64,000 bases of DNA, taken from Chitinophaga sp. CF418 (GTDB lineage: Bacteria > Bacteroidota > Bacteroidia > Chitinophagales > Chitinophagaceae). Both the position numbers and the translations under genes were made by a program. The DNA lies in assembly GCF_900142925.1 (NCBI RefSeq), contig NZ_FRCN01000002.1, positions 682,001 through 746,000 of the forward strand, given 5' to 3'. Position 1 is the first letter of the stretch, and the number at the start of each line of letters is the position of its first letter. A model generated the notes under the pieces. That model searched no databases, had not been told where the DNA came from, and saw nothing but the letters and a program-made list of their open reading frames with translations. Shown here piece after piece: positions 37,503 through 45,768 of the stretch.

Positions 37503-37880
37503 ATGCAGGAAAGCAAAAGACAGAAACAAATCGGGCAACTGTTACAAAAAGAACTCAGTGATATCTTTCAGCGTATGGGATTCAACGTACTGGAGGGAGG
37601 AATGATCTCTATATCCGCCGTACGTATGACGCCAGATCTGCTGGAGGCAAGGGTGTATCTGAGCATGTTCCAGATAGCCGATAACCACGCTATGGTAAAC
37701 CGGATCAAGGAAAGAATGGGTGAGATCAAGAAAGAACTGGGCAATCGCGTAGGCAAACAGTTACGCCGTGTACCCGAGCTCTCCCTGTTCCTCGATGATA
37801 CGCTGGATTATGTATTCAAGATGGAAGAACTGTTCAAGAAGATCAAAGACGACGACGAAGGCGGGAAGGAAAACAAATAA
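37503..37880 (+). CDS. rbfA: Ribosome-binding factor A
   Basis: The 125-residue KH-type protein helps mature the 3' and 5' ends of 16S rRNA in the 30S subunit. It begins MQESKRQKQIGQLLQKELSD, has ISISAVRMTPDLLEARVYLS in the KH core and ends in RVPELSLFLDDTLDYVFKME, all as in RbfA, followed by an acidic/basic tail. The LolC/E-type permease gene follows within 13 bases in the same frame, an arrangement known from other Bacteroidota. Confidence 0.94.
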   Translation: MQESKRQKQIGQLLQKELSDIFQRMGFNVLEGGMISISAVRMTPDLLEARVYLSMFQIADNHAMVNRIKERMGEIKKELGNRVGKQLRRVPELSLFLDDTLDYVFKMEELFKKIKDDDEGGKENK

Positions 37881-37892
37881 AATATTATCAAT

Positions 37893-39119
37893 TTGATCTG
37901 GCAGTTCGCATCCCGTTATTTCAGGGCAAAAAAAAGTACCAATGCCATCAATATTATTGCCTGGGTTAGTGTATCAGCTATTGCGGTAGGGGCAGGTGCG
38001 CTGATTATTATCCTCAGCGTATTTAACGGATTTGAAGGACTGGTGAAATCTTTATATACCACTTTTTATCCTTCGGTAAAGATCAGCGCGGTGACTGGCA
38101 AAAGTATCACGCTTACAGCAGCACAATTGAAACAGATTGGTGCGGTGAAAGGCGTTGCGGATATAACGGAAGTAGTGGAGGAGAAAGCCGTATTACGCTA
38201 TGGAGAGGGGGATCAGACCATTGCTATTCTTAAAGGAGTGGACAGCGATTACAATAAGGTAGCAGCTGTAGATAAGAGTATTGCCCACGGTAAATTTGAT
38301 ACGGGGGATGAAAATGGTTATAAAGCGGTACTGGGAGTCGAATTGGAGATAGCGTTGGGGGTGGATTTGGAAAGGGACATGACGCCCATCAGTGTGTACC
38401 TGCCCCGTAGGAATGTGAAGAGCGTTACTACGCCGGAAGATGCGCTGAGCAGTGGTGTATTGTATCCTGCAGGATCCTTTGCCATTCAGCAGGAATTCAA
38501 TAGTAAATATGTGATCACAAATATAGCCTTCATGCGCGGGCTACTGGGCATGAATGAAGATGAGATGTCGGCGTTGGAGGTGAAAGGTGTTCCCGGCCTG
38601 GATGACATGGAGCTCAAGCAGCGCTTGCAGGTATTACTGGGTAATGGCTATACCATTGAAACCCGTTATGAACAGAACCAGGCATTGTATGCCATTATGC
38701 AAACGGAGCGTTGGGCAGTCTACGCTATCATGAGTTTCATCCTGATGATCGCAGCATTTAATATGATCGGCTGTTTGTACATGCTGGTCATGGAAAAGCA
38801 GAAGGATATCACTATCCTGAAGGCTATGGGAGCACGTCCGCGGTTGATCACCCGCATATTCCTGATGGAAGGAATGATCATAGCCGGCATAGGGACCCTG
38901 ATCGGATTTGGGATCAGTATATTATTCTGCCTGTTACAGCAAAAGTTCGGATTGATTACATTGGAAGAAGAGTCTTTCCTGGTGAGCGCCTACCCTGTAA
39001 GTATGCAATTGAGCGATTTCATTCTGGTGAGTGTTACCATTATAGTGATAGGCCTGGGGGCCAGCTGGTATCCTGCACGAAGGGCCGGTAAGCAGGATAT
39101 TGAACTGAAAGCAACATAA
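37893..39119 (+). CDS. LolC/LolE-type ABC permease (FtsX-like), no ATG start
   Basis: The 408-residue protein has the LolC/E layout: N-terminal membrane helix (NIIAWVSVSAIAVGAGALII), a periplasmic MacB-like domain, and three C-terminal helices (YAIMSFILMIAAFNMIGCLY, MIIAGIGTLIGFGISILFCL and SDFILVSVTIIVIGLGASWY). The MEKQKDITILKAMGA coupling segment is typical. It should act with an ATPase to extract lipoproteins from the inner membrane; the ATPase gene is not here. There is no ATG: the frame opens after the rbfA TAA and offers ATT at 37884, ATC at 37887 or TTG at 37893. The first internal Met is deep in the protein. Confidence 0.88.
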   Translation: MIWQFASRYFRAKKSTNAINIIAWVSVSAIAVGAGALIIILSVFNGFEGLVKSLYTTFYPSVKISAVTGKSITLTAAQLKQIGAVKGVADITEVVEEKAVLRYGEGDQTIAILKGVDSDYNKVAAVDKSIAHGKFDTGDENGYKAVLGVELEIALGVDLERDMTPISVYLPRRNVKSVTTPEDALSSGVLYPAGSFAIQQEFNSKYVITNIAFMRGLLGMNEDEMSALEVKGVPGLDDMELKQRLQVLLGNGYTIETRYEQNQALYAIMQTERWAVYAIMSFILMIAAFNMIGCLYMLVMEKQKDITILKAMGARPRLITRIFLMEGMIIAGIGTLIGFGISILFCLLQQKFGLITLEEESFLVSAYPVSMQLSDFILVSVTIIVIGLGASWYPARRAGKQDIELKAT

Positions 39120-39121
39120 TA

Positions 39122-39191
39122 TCTGAGAATGATATAAATAAAAAAGCATCCGCCTTGAGACGGATGCTTTTTTATTTATATTATTCTCAGA
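39122..39191. terminator. Very long hairpin terminator after the LolC-type gene
   Basis: Two 31-base arms (39122-39152 and 39161-39191) are complementary at 30 of 31 positions around CCTTGAGA. The inner part (AAAAAAGCATCCG and its complement) is a classic bidirectional terminator; the outer 18 bases extend it. Confidence 0.9.
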
Positions 39192-39257
39192 AAAAGATCT
39201 TCGGGAAGCAAATGTAACATCGCACTACTCACCCGTAATTGACGGTCCTTTAGCAAT

Positions 39258-39273
39258 ACCTCCCGAGGGAGGT
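39258..39273. repeat. 16-bp perfect palindrome ACCTCCCGAGGGAGGT
   Basis: A perfect palindrome between the long terminator and the transketolase stop codon. It has no T-run; function unknown. Confidence 0.7.
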
Positions 39274-39317
39274 GCGTTACGAAGACTGCCAATATCTGAT
39301 TCTAGATGATCGATCAA

Positions 39318-40157
39318 TTAATAATCGCCCAGTTCTGTTGCGGGTAACTGTGCGAGTGCTTTAGCCAGTTGCTCGTCGCTTGGAGCGATACCATGCCATT
39401 CGTGGTGACCTTCCATGAAGTCAACACCCTTACCCATTACGGTTTTCATCAGGATCACGATAGGCTGTCCCTGTCCGGTTAAGCTAACTGCTTTCTCGAG
39501 GGTAGCAACTACTTCATCCATATCGTTACCGTTCATGTGCAGCACTTTCCAGCCGAAGGAAGCAAATTTAGGCTCCAGGTCACCCAGGCCTGCTACATCT
39601 TCCACTGTACCGTCGATCTGCTGTCCATTCCAGTCAACCGTTACGATGAGATTGTCTACTTTATGATGGGGAGCAAACATGATCGCTTCCCAGTTCTGAC
39701 CTTCTTCCAGTTCACCATCACCATGGAGGGAGAATACGAAACGGTCATCATTATTTAATTTTTTTGTCAGTGCAGCACCAATCGCTACGCTCATACCCTG
39801 TCCGAGGGAGCCGGAAGCAACCCTTACACCTGGCAGGTGTTCATGGGTGGTAGGGTGACCCTGAAGGCGGGAATTGAGTTTACGGAATGTAGCCAGTTCT
39901 TCTTTTGGAAAATAACCGGCATGGGCCAGAGTGCTGTAGAATACTGGTGAAATGTGCCCGTTTGAAAGGAAGAACAGGTCCTGATCTCCACCATCCATCT
40001 CAAAAGGCTGCGGCTTATGCTGCATAACTTTAAAATAAAGGGCAGTAAAGAAATCTGCACATCCTAAAGAACCGCCTGGATGGCCGCTTTGGCAGCCATG
40101 CACCATACGAACTATATCCCGTCTGATTTGTGTTGCTATGTCTTTCAACTGAGGCAT
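39318..40157 (-). CDS. Transketolase, N-terminal subunit
   Basis: The 279-residue protein is the thiamine-diphosphate-binding half of a split transketolase. It shows GCQSGHPGGSLGCADFFTAL, RQ-type LSNGHISPVFYSTL, GSLGQGMSVAIGAAL and the TPP motif from GDGELEEGQNWEA to the later NG near VTVDWNGQQIDG. A C-terminal subunit (pyrimidine-binding half) must pair with it, but it is not next to this gene in the window: the downstream side holds a palindrome and a convergent permease, the upstream side a divergent wecA-type gene. Length matches the split-type subunit, so this is not a truncation. Confidence 0.93.
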   Translation of the reverse strand: MPQLKDIATQIRRDIVRMVHGCQSGHPGGSLGCADFFTALYFKVMQHKPQPFEMDGGDQDLFFLSNGHISPVFYSTLAHAGYFPKEELATFRKLNSRLQGHPTTHEHLPGVRVASGSLGQGMSVAIGAALTKKLNNDDRFVFSLHGDGELEEGQNWEAIMFAPHHKVDNLIVTVDWNGQQIDGTVEDVAGLGDLEPKFASFGWKVLHMNGNDMDEVVATLEKAVSLTGQGQPIVILMKTVMGKGVDFMEGHHEWHGIAPSDEQLAKALAQLPATELGDY

Positions 40158-40306
40158 GATAATTGCAAATTTTGAATTGCTAAATTAATAGAAAAATTAG
40201 ATAGATTCCTGGCAATATTTAGTCTCTAAGCTAATAGTTTTTAATGATCCAGGGTCCAAATCTATTTAATTTCCTATTTTTATGATACACATTTGATTGA
40301 AATTAA

Positions 40307-40314
40307 TATCTTTG
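40307..40314 (+). promoter_or_regulatory. Predicted -7 box for the WecA-type gene (TATCTTTG)
   Basis: TATCTTTG matches TAnnTTTG, 22 bases before the ATG at 40337, predicting a short leader of about 15 bases. Confidence 0.58.
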
Positions 40315-40336
40315 TAATAATCAAGCCCCTCCCAAC

Positions 40337-41491
40337 ATGGAGAATGTTTTAATTGCGACCGTCCTGAGTTTTGTTATAACCTATTTTGCAATCCCTGTTT
40401 TGATAAGGGTTGCAGAGTTGAAACATCTTTATGACGAACCAGACGAACGGAAATCTCACAAAGCTCGTATACCAACTTTAGGGGGTATCGGTTTTTTTTC
40501 AGGATTTGTGATGGCATCTGCGGTGTGTGTACCTGCATTTGCTGATTCCCCATTCCAGTATATGGTGGCTGCATTCATCGTAATCTTTATGGTTGGGATG
40601 AAAGATGACATTGTGGGACTTTCGCCGCTTAAAAAACTGATCGGTCAATTAATGGCTTCCTTTGCCGTAATATATCTGGGCAATTTACAGATCAGCAGTA
40701 TGTATGGGATCATGGGGATTGATGCGCTTCCTCCACATTTTAGCCTGTTACTGACTTATTTCACTTTCCTGGTTATCATCAATGCTTTTAATCTGATTGA
40801 CGGTGTTGACGGGCTGGCGGGTAGCATTGGTATGCTGGTATCCGGGGTGTTGGGTACTTATTTCCTGTATACAGGTGAATTGCTGTATGCAGTGATGGGC
40901 TTTGCCATGGCCGGTGGCCTGGCGGCTTTTCTTATCTATAATATATCTCCTGCGCGTATATTCATGGGGGACACTGGTTCCCTGATGGTTGGGTTGGTAA
41001 ACGCCATCCTGGCTGTTAAATTCATCGAAGTAGCCGGTAATCCCGCCGGTAAACTGCCTGTTACCTCAGTTCCTATCGTGGCAATCGCTATCCTGATCAT
41101 GCCGTTGTTCGATACATTACGTGTATTTGCCATCCGTATGATGCACGGGAGATCACCTTTCTCTGCAGACCGTAACCACATTCACCACTATCTGTTGGAA
41201 CTGGGCCTGAATCACAAACAGACCGCTGTAGTAATGGTGATGATCAATGCAGGCTATATTGCCCTGGCTTTTGCCCTGCAGGATATCGGCTCCGGTTACC
41301 TGTTAAGTGTGATCCTGGGATCAGCGTTATTGCTCACCGGTATACTGTACCAGATGAAAAGGAGAAAAGAAGCCATGCTGCGGGCGCTTACAGTATCTGC
41401 CATTAAGGATGCCGCCACTGAGGCGCAAACGACTGTTAATCATCCCAAGATCCTGCGCGTGAACACGAAAGGTATCTTGCAGGATAAATAA
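40337..41491 (+). CDS. Undecaprenyl-phosphate glycosyl-1-phosphate transferase (WecA/MraY family)
   Basis: The 384-residue polytopic protein transfers a sugar-1-phosphate to undecaprenyl phosphate. Signatures in order are DEPDERKSHKARIPTLGGIG (residues 33-52), the DD pair in VGMKDDIVGLSP, NAFNLIDGVDGLAG, the metal-binding FMGDTGS and the cytoplasmic RNHIHHYLLELG loop. The HIHH motif and the short basic C-terminal tail fit WecA-type enzymes (GlcNAc-1-P) better than MraY. It would start O-antigen or other surface glycans; no glycan cluster is adjacent. The frr gene follows 101 bases later with its own promoter box. Confidence 0.92.
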   Translation: MENVLIATVLSFVITYFAIPVLIRVAELKHLYDEPDERKSHKARIPTLGGIGFFSGFVMASAVCVPAFADSPFQYMVAAFIVIFMVGMKDDIVGLSPLKKLIGQLMASFAVIYLGNLQISSMYGIMGIDALPPHFSLLLTYFTFLVIINAFNLIDGVDGLAGSIGMLVSGVLGTYFLYTGELLYAVMGFAMAGGLAAFLIYNISPARIFMGDTGSLMVGLVNAILAVKFIEVAGNPAGKLPVTSVPIVAIAILIMPLFDTLRVFAIRMMHGRSPFSADRNHIHHYLLELGLNHKQTAVVMVMINAGYIALAFALQDIGSGYLLSVILGSALLLTGILYQMKRRKEAMLRALTVSAIKDAATEAQTTVNHPKILRVNTKGILQDK

Positions 41492-41561
41492 TTTCGGGCC
41501 CGGTTACCCTTAACCGTGGCCTCTCCCTTTGTAACAACTTTCCAATTTCAGATAAATCCTG

Positions 41562-41569
41562 TAGGTTTG
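41562..41569 (+). promoter_or_regulatory. Predicted -7 box for frr (TAGGTTTG)
   Basis: TAGGTTTG matches TAnnTTTG, 23 bases before the frr ATG. Confidence 0.5.
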
Positions 41570-41592
41570 CAGGCACTTAATTATTTTTTGCT

Positions 41593-42156
41593 ATGCAAGA
41601 TGATCTAACGTTAATTATAGACGATGCCACCGAAACCATGCAAAAGGCCATCGGGCACCTGGAGGTGGAACTTACCAAGATCAGGGCCGGTAAAGCTAAC
41701 CCGCAGATATTGGATGGAATTACGGTAGAATACTATGGTGCGCCTACTCCCCTCGCCCAGGTAGCTAACATTGCAGTGGCGGATGCCCGTACCCTGACCA
41801 TCCAGCCATGGGAAAGGAATATGCTGCAGCCAATCGAAAGGGCAATTATTGCGTCTAATATTGGCATTAACCCGCAGAACGACGGTCAGATTATTCGTAT
41901 GTTCCTGCCACCGCTGACAGAAGAAAGAAGGAAAGAATTTGTAAAACGTGCTGCCGGCGAAGGTGAACAGGCAAAAATTGCTATCAGGAACATCCGCAGG
42001 GATGCGATCGAAGCCATCAAAAAACTACAGAAAGAAGGTCTGAGTGAAGACACTGCGAAAGATGCAGAGGCTGATATCCAGAGCCTGACCAATAAATATA
42101 TTGAGGTAGTGGACAAGCATTGCGCCCAGAAGGAAAAAGAGATCATGGTAATCTAA
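41593..42156 (+). CDS. frr: Ribosome-recycling factor
   Basis: The 187-residue protein splits post-termination ribosomes with EF-G. The family hallmarks are visible: LEVELTKIRAGKANPQILDG, VEYYGAPTPLAQVANIAVAD, the hinge NIGINPQNDGQIIRMFLPPL and the long helices EERRKEFVKRAAGEGEQAKI and IRNIRRDAIEAIKKLQKEGL. Length and start are standard. It is usually linked to pyrH in bacteria; pyrH is not visible here. A hairpin at 42253 lies between it and the convergent EamA gene. Confidence 0.97.
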   Translation: MQDDLTLIIDDATETMQKAIGHLEVELTKIRAGKANPQILDGITVEYYGAPTPLAQVANIAVADARTLTIQPWERNMLQPIERAIIASNIGINPQNDGQIIRMFLPPLTEERRKEFVKRAAGEGEQAKIAIRNIRRDAIEAIKKLQKEGLSEDTAKDAEADIQSLTNKYIEVVDKHCAQKEKEIMVI

Positions 42157-42252
42157 TCGGCGTGCCTGATAGTATCATGAACTAAGAAACCGGGGCTAAG
42201 TGATCTTACAAAGATCATCAACCACTAGCTATATTTACAAGAAAGATTTTAC

Positions 42253-42290
42253 GCAAAACGCTGGTCCGTCAGGATCAGCGTTTTGCTTTA
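42253..42290. terminator. Terminator between frr and the EamA gene, overlapping the EamA 3' end
   Basis: A 15-bp stem with one G-U pair (arms 42253-42267 and 42272-42286, loop GTCA), followed by TTTATTT. The EamA stop codon (42275-42277) lies inside the right arm. Confidence 0.85.
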
Positions 42291-43144
42291 TTTACAGTAT
42301 ATACACCCGCGAGAATAACGCCCAGGCATAACACCTGCAGGAAAGAGATCCTTTCTCCCGCCAGCAAGCCCCAGCCAATAGCAACCACCGGTAAGGCATA
42401 AGTGACCATGGAAGCGAATAATGCCCCGGCCTTATTGATCAGAATATAGAATAATACGGAGGCTATACCGCTACCCAGTATACCCAGCGTTACACTGGCA
42501 GCCAGTGAGCGCCAGGGAACCGCGGGCCCCGATAGCAAAGGAAAGAAGTCGGTGTATAACAGGATGGGTAACGCAAAAATAGCGCAGAAGAATAACGCGA
42601 TAGAGCCCAGTTGTAAGGAACTGTACCCTTTCAGATGATGATGTACCAGCGCAATATTGATTCCGTAACAGATAGTGGCCAGTACGATCCACAAGCCATA
42701 GTACCAATAGCCGGTATCCACCCCTTTGACTACAAAGAGCAGCACTACACCCAGCAGGCCAAGAAAAATACCCAGCAACTGCTGCCTGACAATAGGTGCA
42801 CGGAAGAGGAAAAATCCCGCCAGCAGTGACATCAGGGGTACGAGACCATTTAAGATGCCCGCCAGGGCACTATCAATACGGGTTTCTGCAATACAGAACA
42901 GGTAAGCCGGTAAGAGATTGCCCAGTATGCCGGACAGGATAATGACAGGAATCTTGTTCAGGGGCGTCTGGCGAATGAATTTGAAGAAAAACGGTAATAA
43001 GGCTATACCGGCACTAAACAGGCGAAGGCTCGCTACCTGATATGGAGAAAGTGCTTCCAGACCGATCTTCATCAGTATAAAAGAACTACCCCAGGTCAGT
43101 GATAATAATAGGAAAATACTCCAGTTGATGGCACGGCTGTTCAC
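42275..43144 (-). CDS. EamA/DMT-family membrane transporter
   Basis: The 289-residue protein has ten hydrophobic helices in two EamA repeats: the first opens with LLSLTWGSSFILMKIGLEAL and has IPVIILSGILGNLLPAYLFC, the second opens near YWYYGLWIVLATICYGINIA. Such carriers export amino acids, nucleobases or other metabolites; the substrate cannot be told. The start is GTG at 43144. The gene is convergent with frr and divergent from ppk2. Confidence 0.85.
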   Translation of the reverse strand: MNSRAINWSIFLLLSLTWGSSFILMKIGLEALSPYQVASLRLFSAGIALLPFFFKFIRQTPLNKIPVIILSGILGNLLPAYLFCIAETRIDSALAGILNGLVPLMSLLAGFFLFRAPIVRQQLLGIFLGLLGVVLLFVVKGVDTGYWYYGLWIVLATICYGINIALVHHHLKGYSSLQLGSIALFFCAIFALPILLYTDFFPLLSGPAVPWRSLAASVTLGILGSGIASVLFYILINKAGALFASMVTYALPVVAIGWGLLAGERISFLQVLCLGVILAGVYTVNKAKR

Positions 43145-43266
43145 GATAGGTTGTTTTAAGCCAGCAAAGGTCCGTATATTTTGTTATATGATAGTACGGA
43201 ATTTGTCTATGATGCAACACTTCGGACCATATTTTGTTACAGTTACATTAACTTAACCCTTGACAG

Positions 43267-44007
43267 ATGAATAAGATCAATCTCGCAGAGATCAGTACAA
43301 GAGCCCCTGAAGGAACAGACAAGAGGACTACCAAAGCCGTAACCAAAGAAATAATTGAGGAACTGGACGAGTTGCAGAATCTTTTATTTGCAGAGCATAA
43401 ACATGCTATACTGATAATATTGCAGGGAATGGACGCCAGTGGTAAAGATGGGCTTATCAGGAATGTACTTGGCAGTATGAATCCGCAGGGTGTAAATGTG
43501 CGCTCATTCAAAGCTCCGACAGAAGAAGAAAAAGACCATGACTTCCTCTGGCGTATACACAGGTTTACACCCGCAAAAGGAATGATACATATATTGAACC
43601 GTTCGCACTATGAAGATATCCTGATACAACGCGTACATAAATGGATAGATGATGAAACGGCGGCGAAGAGAATGCAGGCCATCAATGATTTTGAACGATT
43701 GCTGATTGAACATAACAATACAGCTATCCTGAAATTCTATCTGCATATTTCAGAAGAAGAGCAGAAAGAACGATTAAAAGAAAGACGTCAGGAACCGCGT
43801 AAAATGTGGAAGTATAATAAGAATGATTCGACGGAAGCCAAGCAGTGGAAGGATTACATGAAGATGTATGAAGAAGCGATCGAAAACTGTAATGATGTTA
43901 AATGGCAGATCATACCATCAGATCAGAACTGGTATAAAGAATACGTGGCGGCCCAAACGTTGAGGAACACACTCCATTCTTTCAGGATGGAATATCCGAA
44001 ACTGTAG
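43267..44007 (+). CDS. Polyphosphate kinase 2 family protein
   Basis: The 246-residue P-loop kinase transfers phosphate between polyphosphate and nucleotides. Walker A is GMDASGKDG (54-62), Walker B/PPK2 motif is LNRSHYED (110-117) with preceding FLWRIHRFTPAKG, and the lid has ERRQEPRKMWKYN. It is a single-domain class I or III type; which nucleotide (ADP, GDP or AMP) is used is not decidable. The mscL gene follows on the same strand after 84 bases. Both suit energy or osmotic stress, but a functional link is only suggested by position. Confidence 0.92.
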   Translation: MNKINLAEISTRAPEGTDKRTTKAVTKEIIEELDELQNLLFAEHKHAILIILQGMDASGKDGLIRNVLGSMNPQGVNVRSFKAPTEEEKDHDFLWRIHRFTPAKGMIHILNRSHYEDILIQRVHKWIDDETAAKRMQAINDFERLLIEHNNTAILKFYLHISEEEQKERLKERRQEPRKMWKYNKNDSTEAKQWKDYMKMYEEAIENCNDVKWQIIPSDQNWYKEYVAAQTLRNTLHSFRMEYPKL

Positions 44008-44091
44008 TGGTAAAATGGTAACGGTTATATCGTTATAAAGTATAATAATTATCTTAGCGCGCAGATTGTCTTCACCCTTAAAAAGTTTATT

Positions 44092-44520
44092 ATGTCATTC
44101 TTAAAGGAATTTAAAGAGTTTGCCACCAAAGGGAATGTTGTTGACCTTGCTGTCGGTGTTATCATTGGCGCTGCTTTTGGAAAGATTGTTTCCTCACTGG
44201 TCGATAATATATTTATGCCAATACTGGGCATCCTGACAGGAAAGGTAGACTTCAAGGAAAAATTCTTTCAGCTGGATCATAGCAAGGGTACGGTAGATAC
44301 ACTTGAAGCCGCAAAGACAGCTGGTATACCTGTAGTATCATACGGAGTATTTATACAGAACTGTATTGATTTTATCATTGTGGCGTTTTGTATTTTCCTG
44401 TTGGTGAAATTTATCAACCGCCTGACCAGGAAGAAAGAAGAAGCGCCTGCACCTGCACCTGGGCCAACAACAGAGGAAAAACTGCTTATGGAGATCCGCG
44501 ATGCATTGAAGAATAAATAA
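44092..44520 (+). CDS. mscL: Large-conductance mechanosensitive channel
   Basis: The 142-residue protein has the MscL pattern: N-terminal amphipathic helix [20 protein letters not shown], pore helix [20 protein letters not shown] with MPILG, a periplasmic loop, the second helix [20 protein letters not shown], and the C-terminal bundle [10 protein letters not shown]. It opens under membrane tension to release solutes after hypo-osmotic shock. The linker before the bundle is Ala-Pro repeated (APAPAPGP). The 190-base space after it has no gene and ends in a promoter box at 44635. Confidence 0.96.
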   Translation: MSFLKEFKEFATKGNVVDLAVGVIIGAAFGKIVSSLVDNIFMPILGILTGKVDFKEKFFQLDHSKGTVDTLEAAKTAGIPVVSYGVFIQNCIDFIIVAFCIFLLVKFINRLTRKKEEAPAPAPGPTTEEKLLMEIRDALKNK

Positions 44521-44634
44521 TCTCAAACAATATTACGCTGGCCCGGAGTTTTGGAGCGTGCTGCTATCGCTGCAATGGTTGTGCTTTGGGCTGGTTGCCT
44601 TTATATCCCCCCGGGAAGTTCCCCGTTAGTTTTA

Positions 44635-44642
44635 TATTTTTG
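44635..44642 (+). promoter_or_regulatory. Predicted -7 box for the DUF3078 gene (TATTTTTG)
   Basis: TATTTTTG matches TAnnTTTG, 70 bases before the ATG at 44713. Confidence 0.5.
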
Positions 44643-44712
44643 CGACCCGCGTTCCTGTAACGCGACATGTTCGTAAGGCCAATTAGCGACTATATTTTAT
44701 CCACTGCATTAA

Positions 44713-45675
44713 ATGTTTATACTGATGAGAAGATCCGTTCTGACTATTATTTGTTTTTTGGTATGTTCTTCACTGCTCTACGCGCAGAGTGACTGGATGA
44801 AGACATCCCGGGAAGAAGCCAGCGGAAAGATTAAAAAGGATGCCAACGACACTGTACCTGCCTTGTGGAAAAAAGGAGGGATTTTTAATGTGAATATTAA
44901 CCAGGGGAGCCTGACGAACTGGGCTGCGGGTGGTGATAAATTCTCCTTCTCTGTAGCATCTAATCTGAACGCATATGCTTTCTATAAAAAGGGTAAAAAT
45001 AACTGGGATAACGTACTGGACCTTGCATATGGTTATGTAAATACGACCAGCCTTGGCGGCCGTAAAAGCGATGACCGTATCGGCATCACTACGAAGTACG
45101 GTTATGAAGTAGGCAAGAACCTGTTCCTCAGTGCCTTGCTGGACCTACGTACTCAGTTCACCGACGGTTATTTATATCCTTCTTCTGATACGGCAAAACC
45201 GACGCTGGTGTCCCGTTTTTTTGCACCGGCTTATATCCTGGTATCGCCGGGTCTTGATTATAAACCCAATGACCAGCTTTCTGTGTTCTTTTCTCCTGTT
45301 ACTGCGCGTTACGTGGTTGTGGTGGATGATTACCTGGCCTCGAAGGGAGCCTTTGGTGTGGATACAGGTAAACATGTGAAAAATGAGTTGGGCGCATACC
45401 TGACCGTCAATTGGGTAAAAACCCTCGCTAAAAACATTATATATAAGACCAGGATGGACCTGTTTTCCGACTATAAGCACAATCCACAGAACATTGACCT
45501 GTTCTGGACCAATAGCCTGAACCTGCAGGTGAACAAACATATTTCCGCCAATGTTTCTGTAGACATGATCTATGACGATGATGTGAAGGTCTTTGCCAAC
45601 GAGAAAACAGGGGTATTGGGGCCGAGGTTGCAAGTCAAACAGGTGATAGGGGTCGGTTTTACCGCCAAGTTCTGA
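44713..45675 (+). CDS. DUF3078 outer-membrane-type protein
   Basis: The 320-residue protein has a signal peptide (ending LLYAQ) and then beta-strand-rich repeats typical of the Bacteroidota DUF3078 family: GGIFNVNINQGSLTNWAAGG near the start, KNNWDNVLDLAYGYVNTTSL, KLFLSALLDLRTQF-like strands and a final VIGVGFTAKF ending in Phe, as in outer-membrane barrels. Function is unknown. Start may be 44713 or the ATG at 44725 (MRRSVLTII); both leave the signal peptide intact. Confidence 0.8.
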   Translation: MFILMRRSVLTIICFLVCSSLLYAQSDWMKTSREEASGKIKKDANDTVPALWKKGGIFNVNINQGSLTNWAAGGDKFSFSVASNLNAYAFYKKGKNNWDNVLDLAYGYVNTTSLGGRKSDDRIGITTKYGYEVGKNLFLSALLDLRTQFTDGYLYPSSDTAKPTLVSRFFAPAYILVSPGLDYKPNDQLSVFFSPVTARYVVVVDDYLASKGAFGVDTGKHVKNELGAYLTVNWVKTLAKNIIYKTRMDLFSDYKHNPQNIDLFWTNSLNLQVNKHISANVSVDMIYDDDVKVFANEKTGVLGPRLQVKQVIGVGFTAKF

Positions 45676-45768
45676 CGAGCGGGAATTTTCGCTATTTTTG
45701 ATGGGTTTCACTTTCAGCGCTATAACAGATCAGTTACCGGCAGATAAGTGAAATCCATACATAACATT

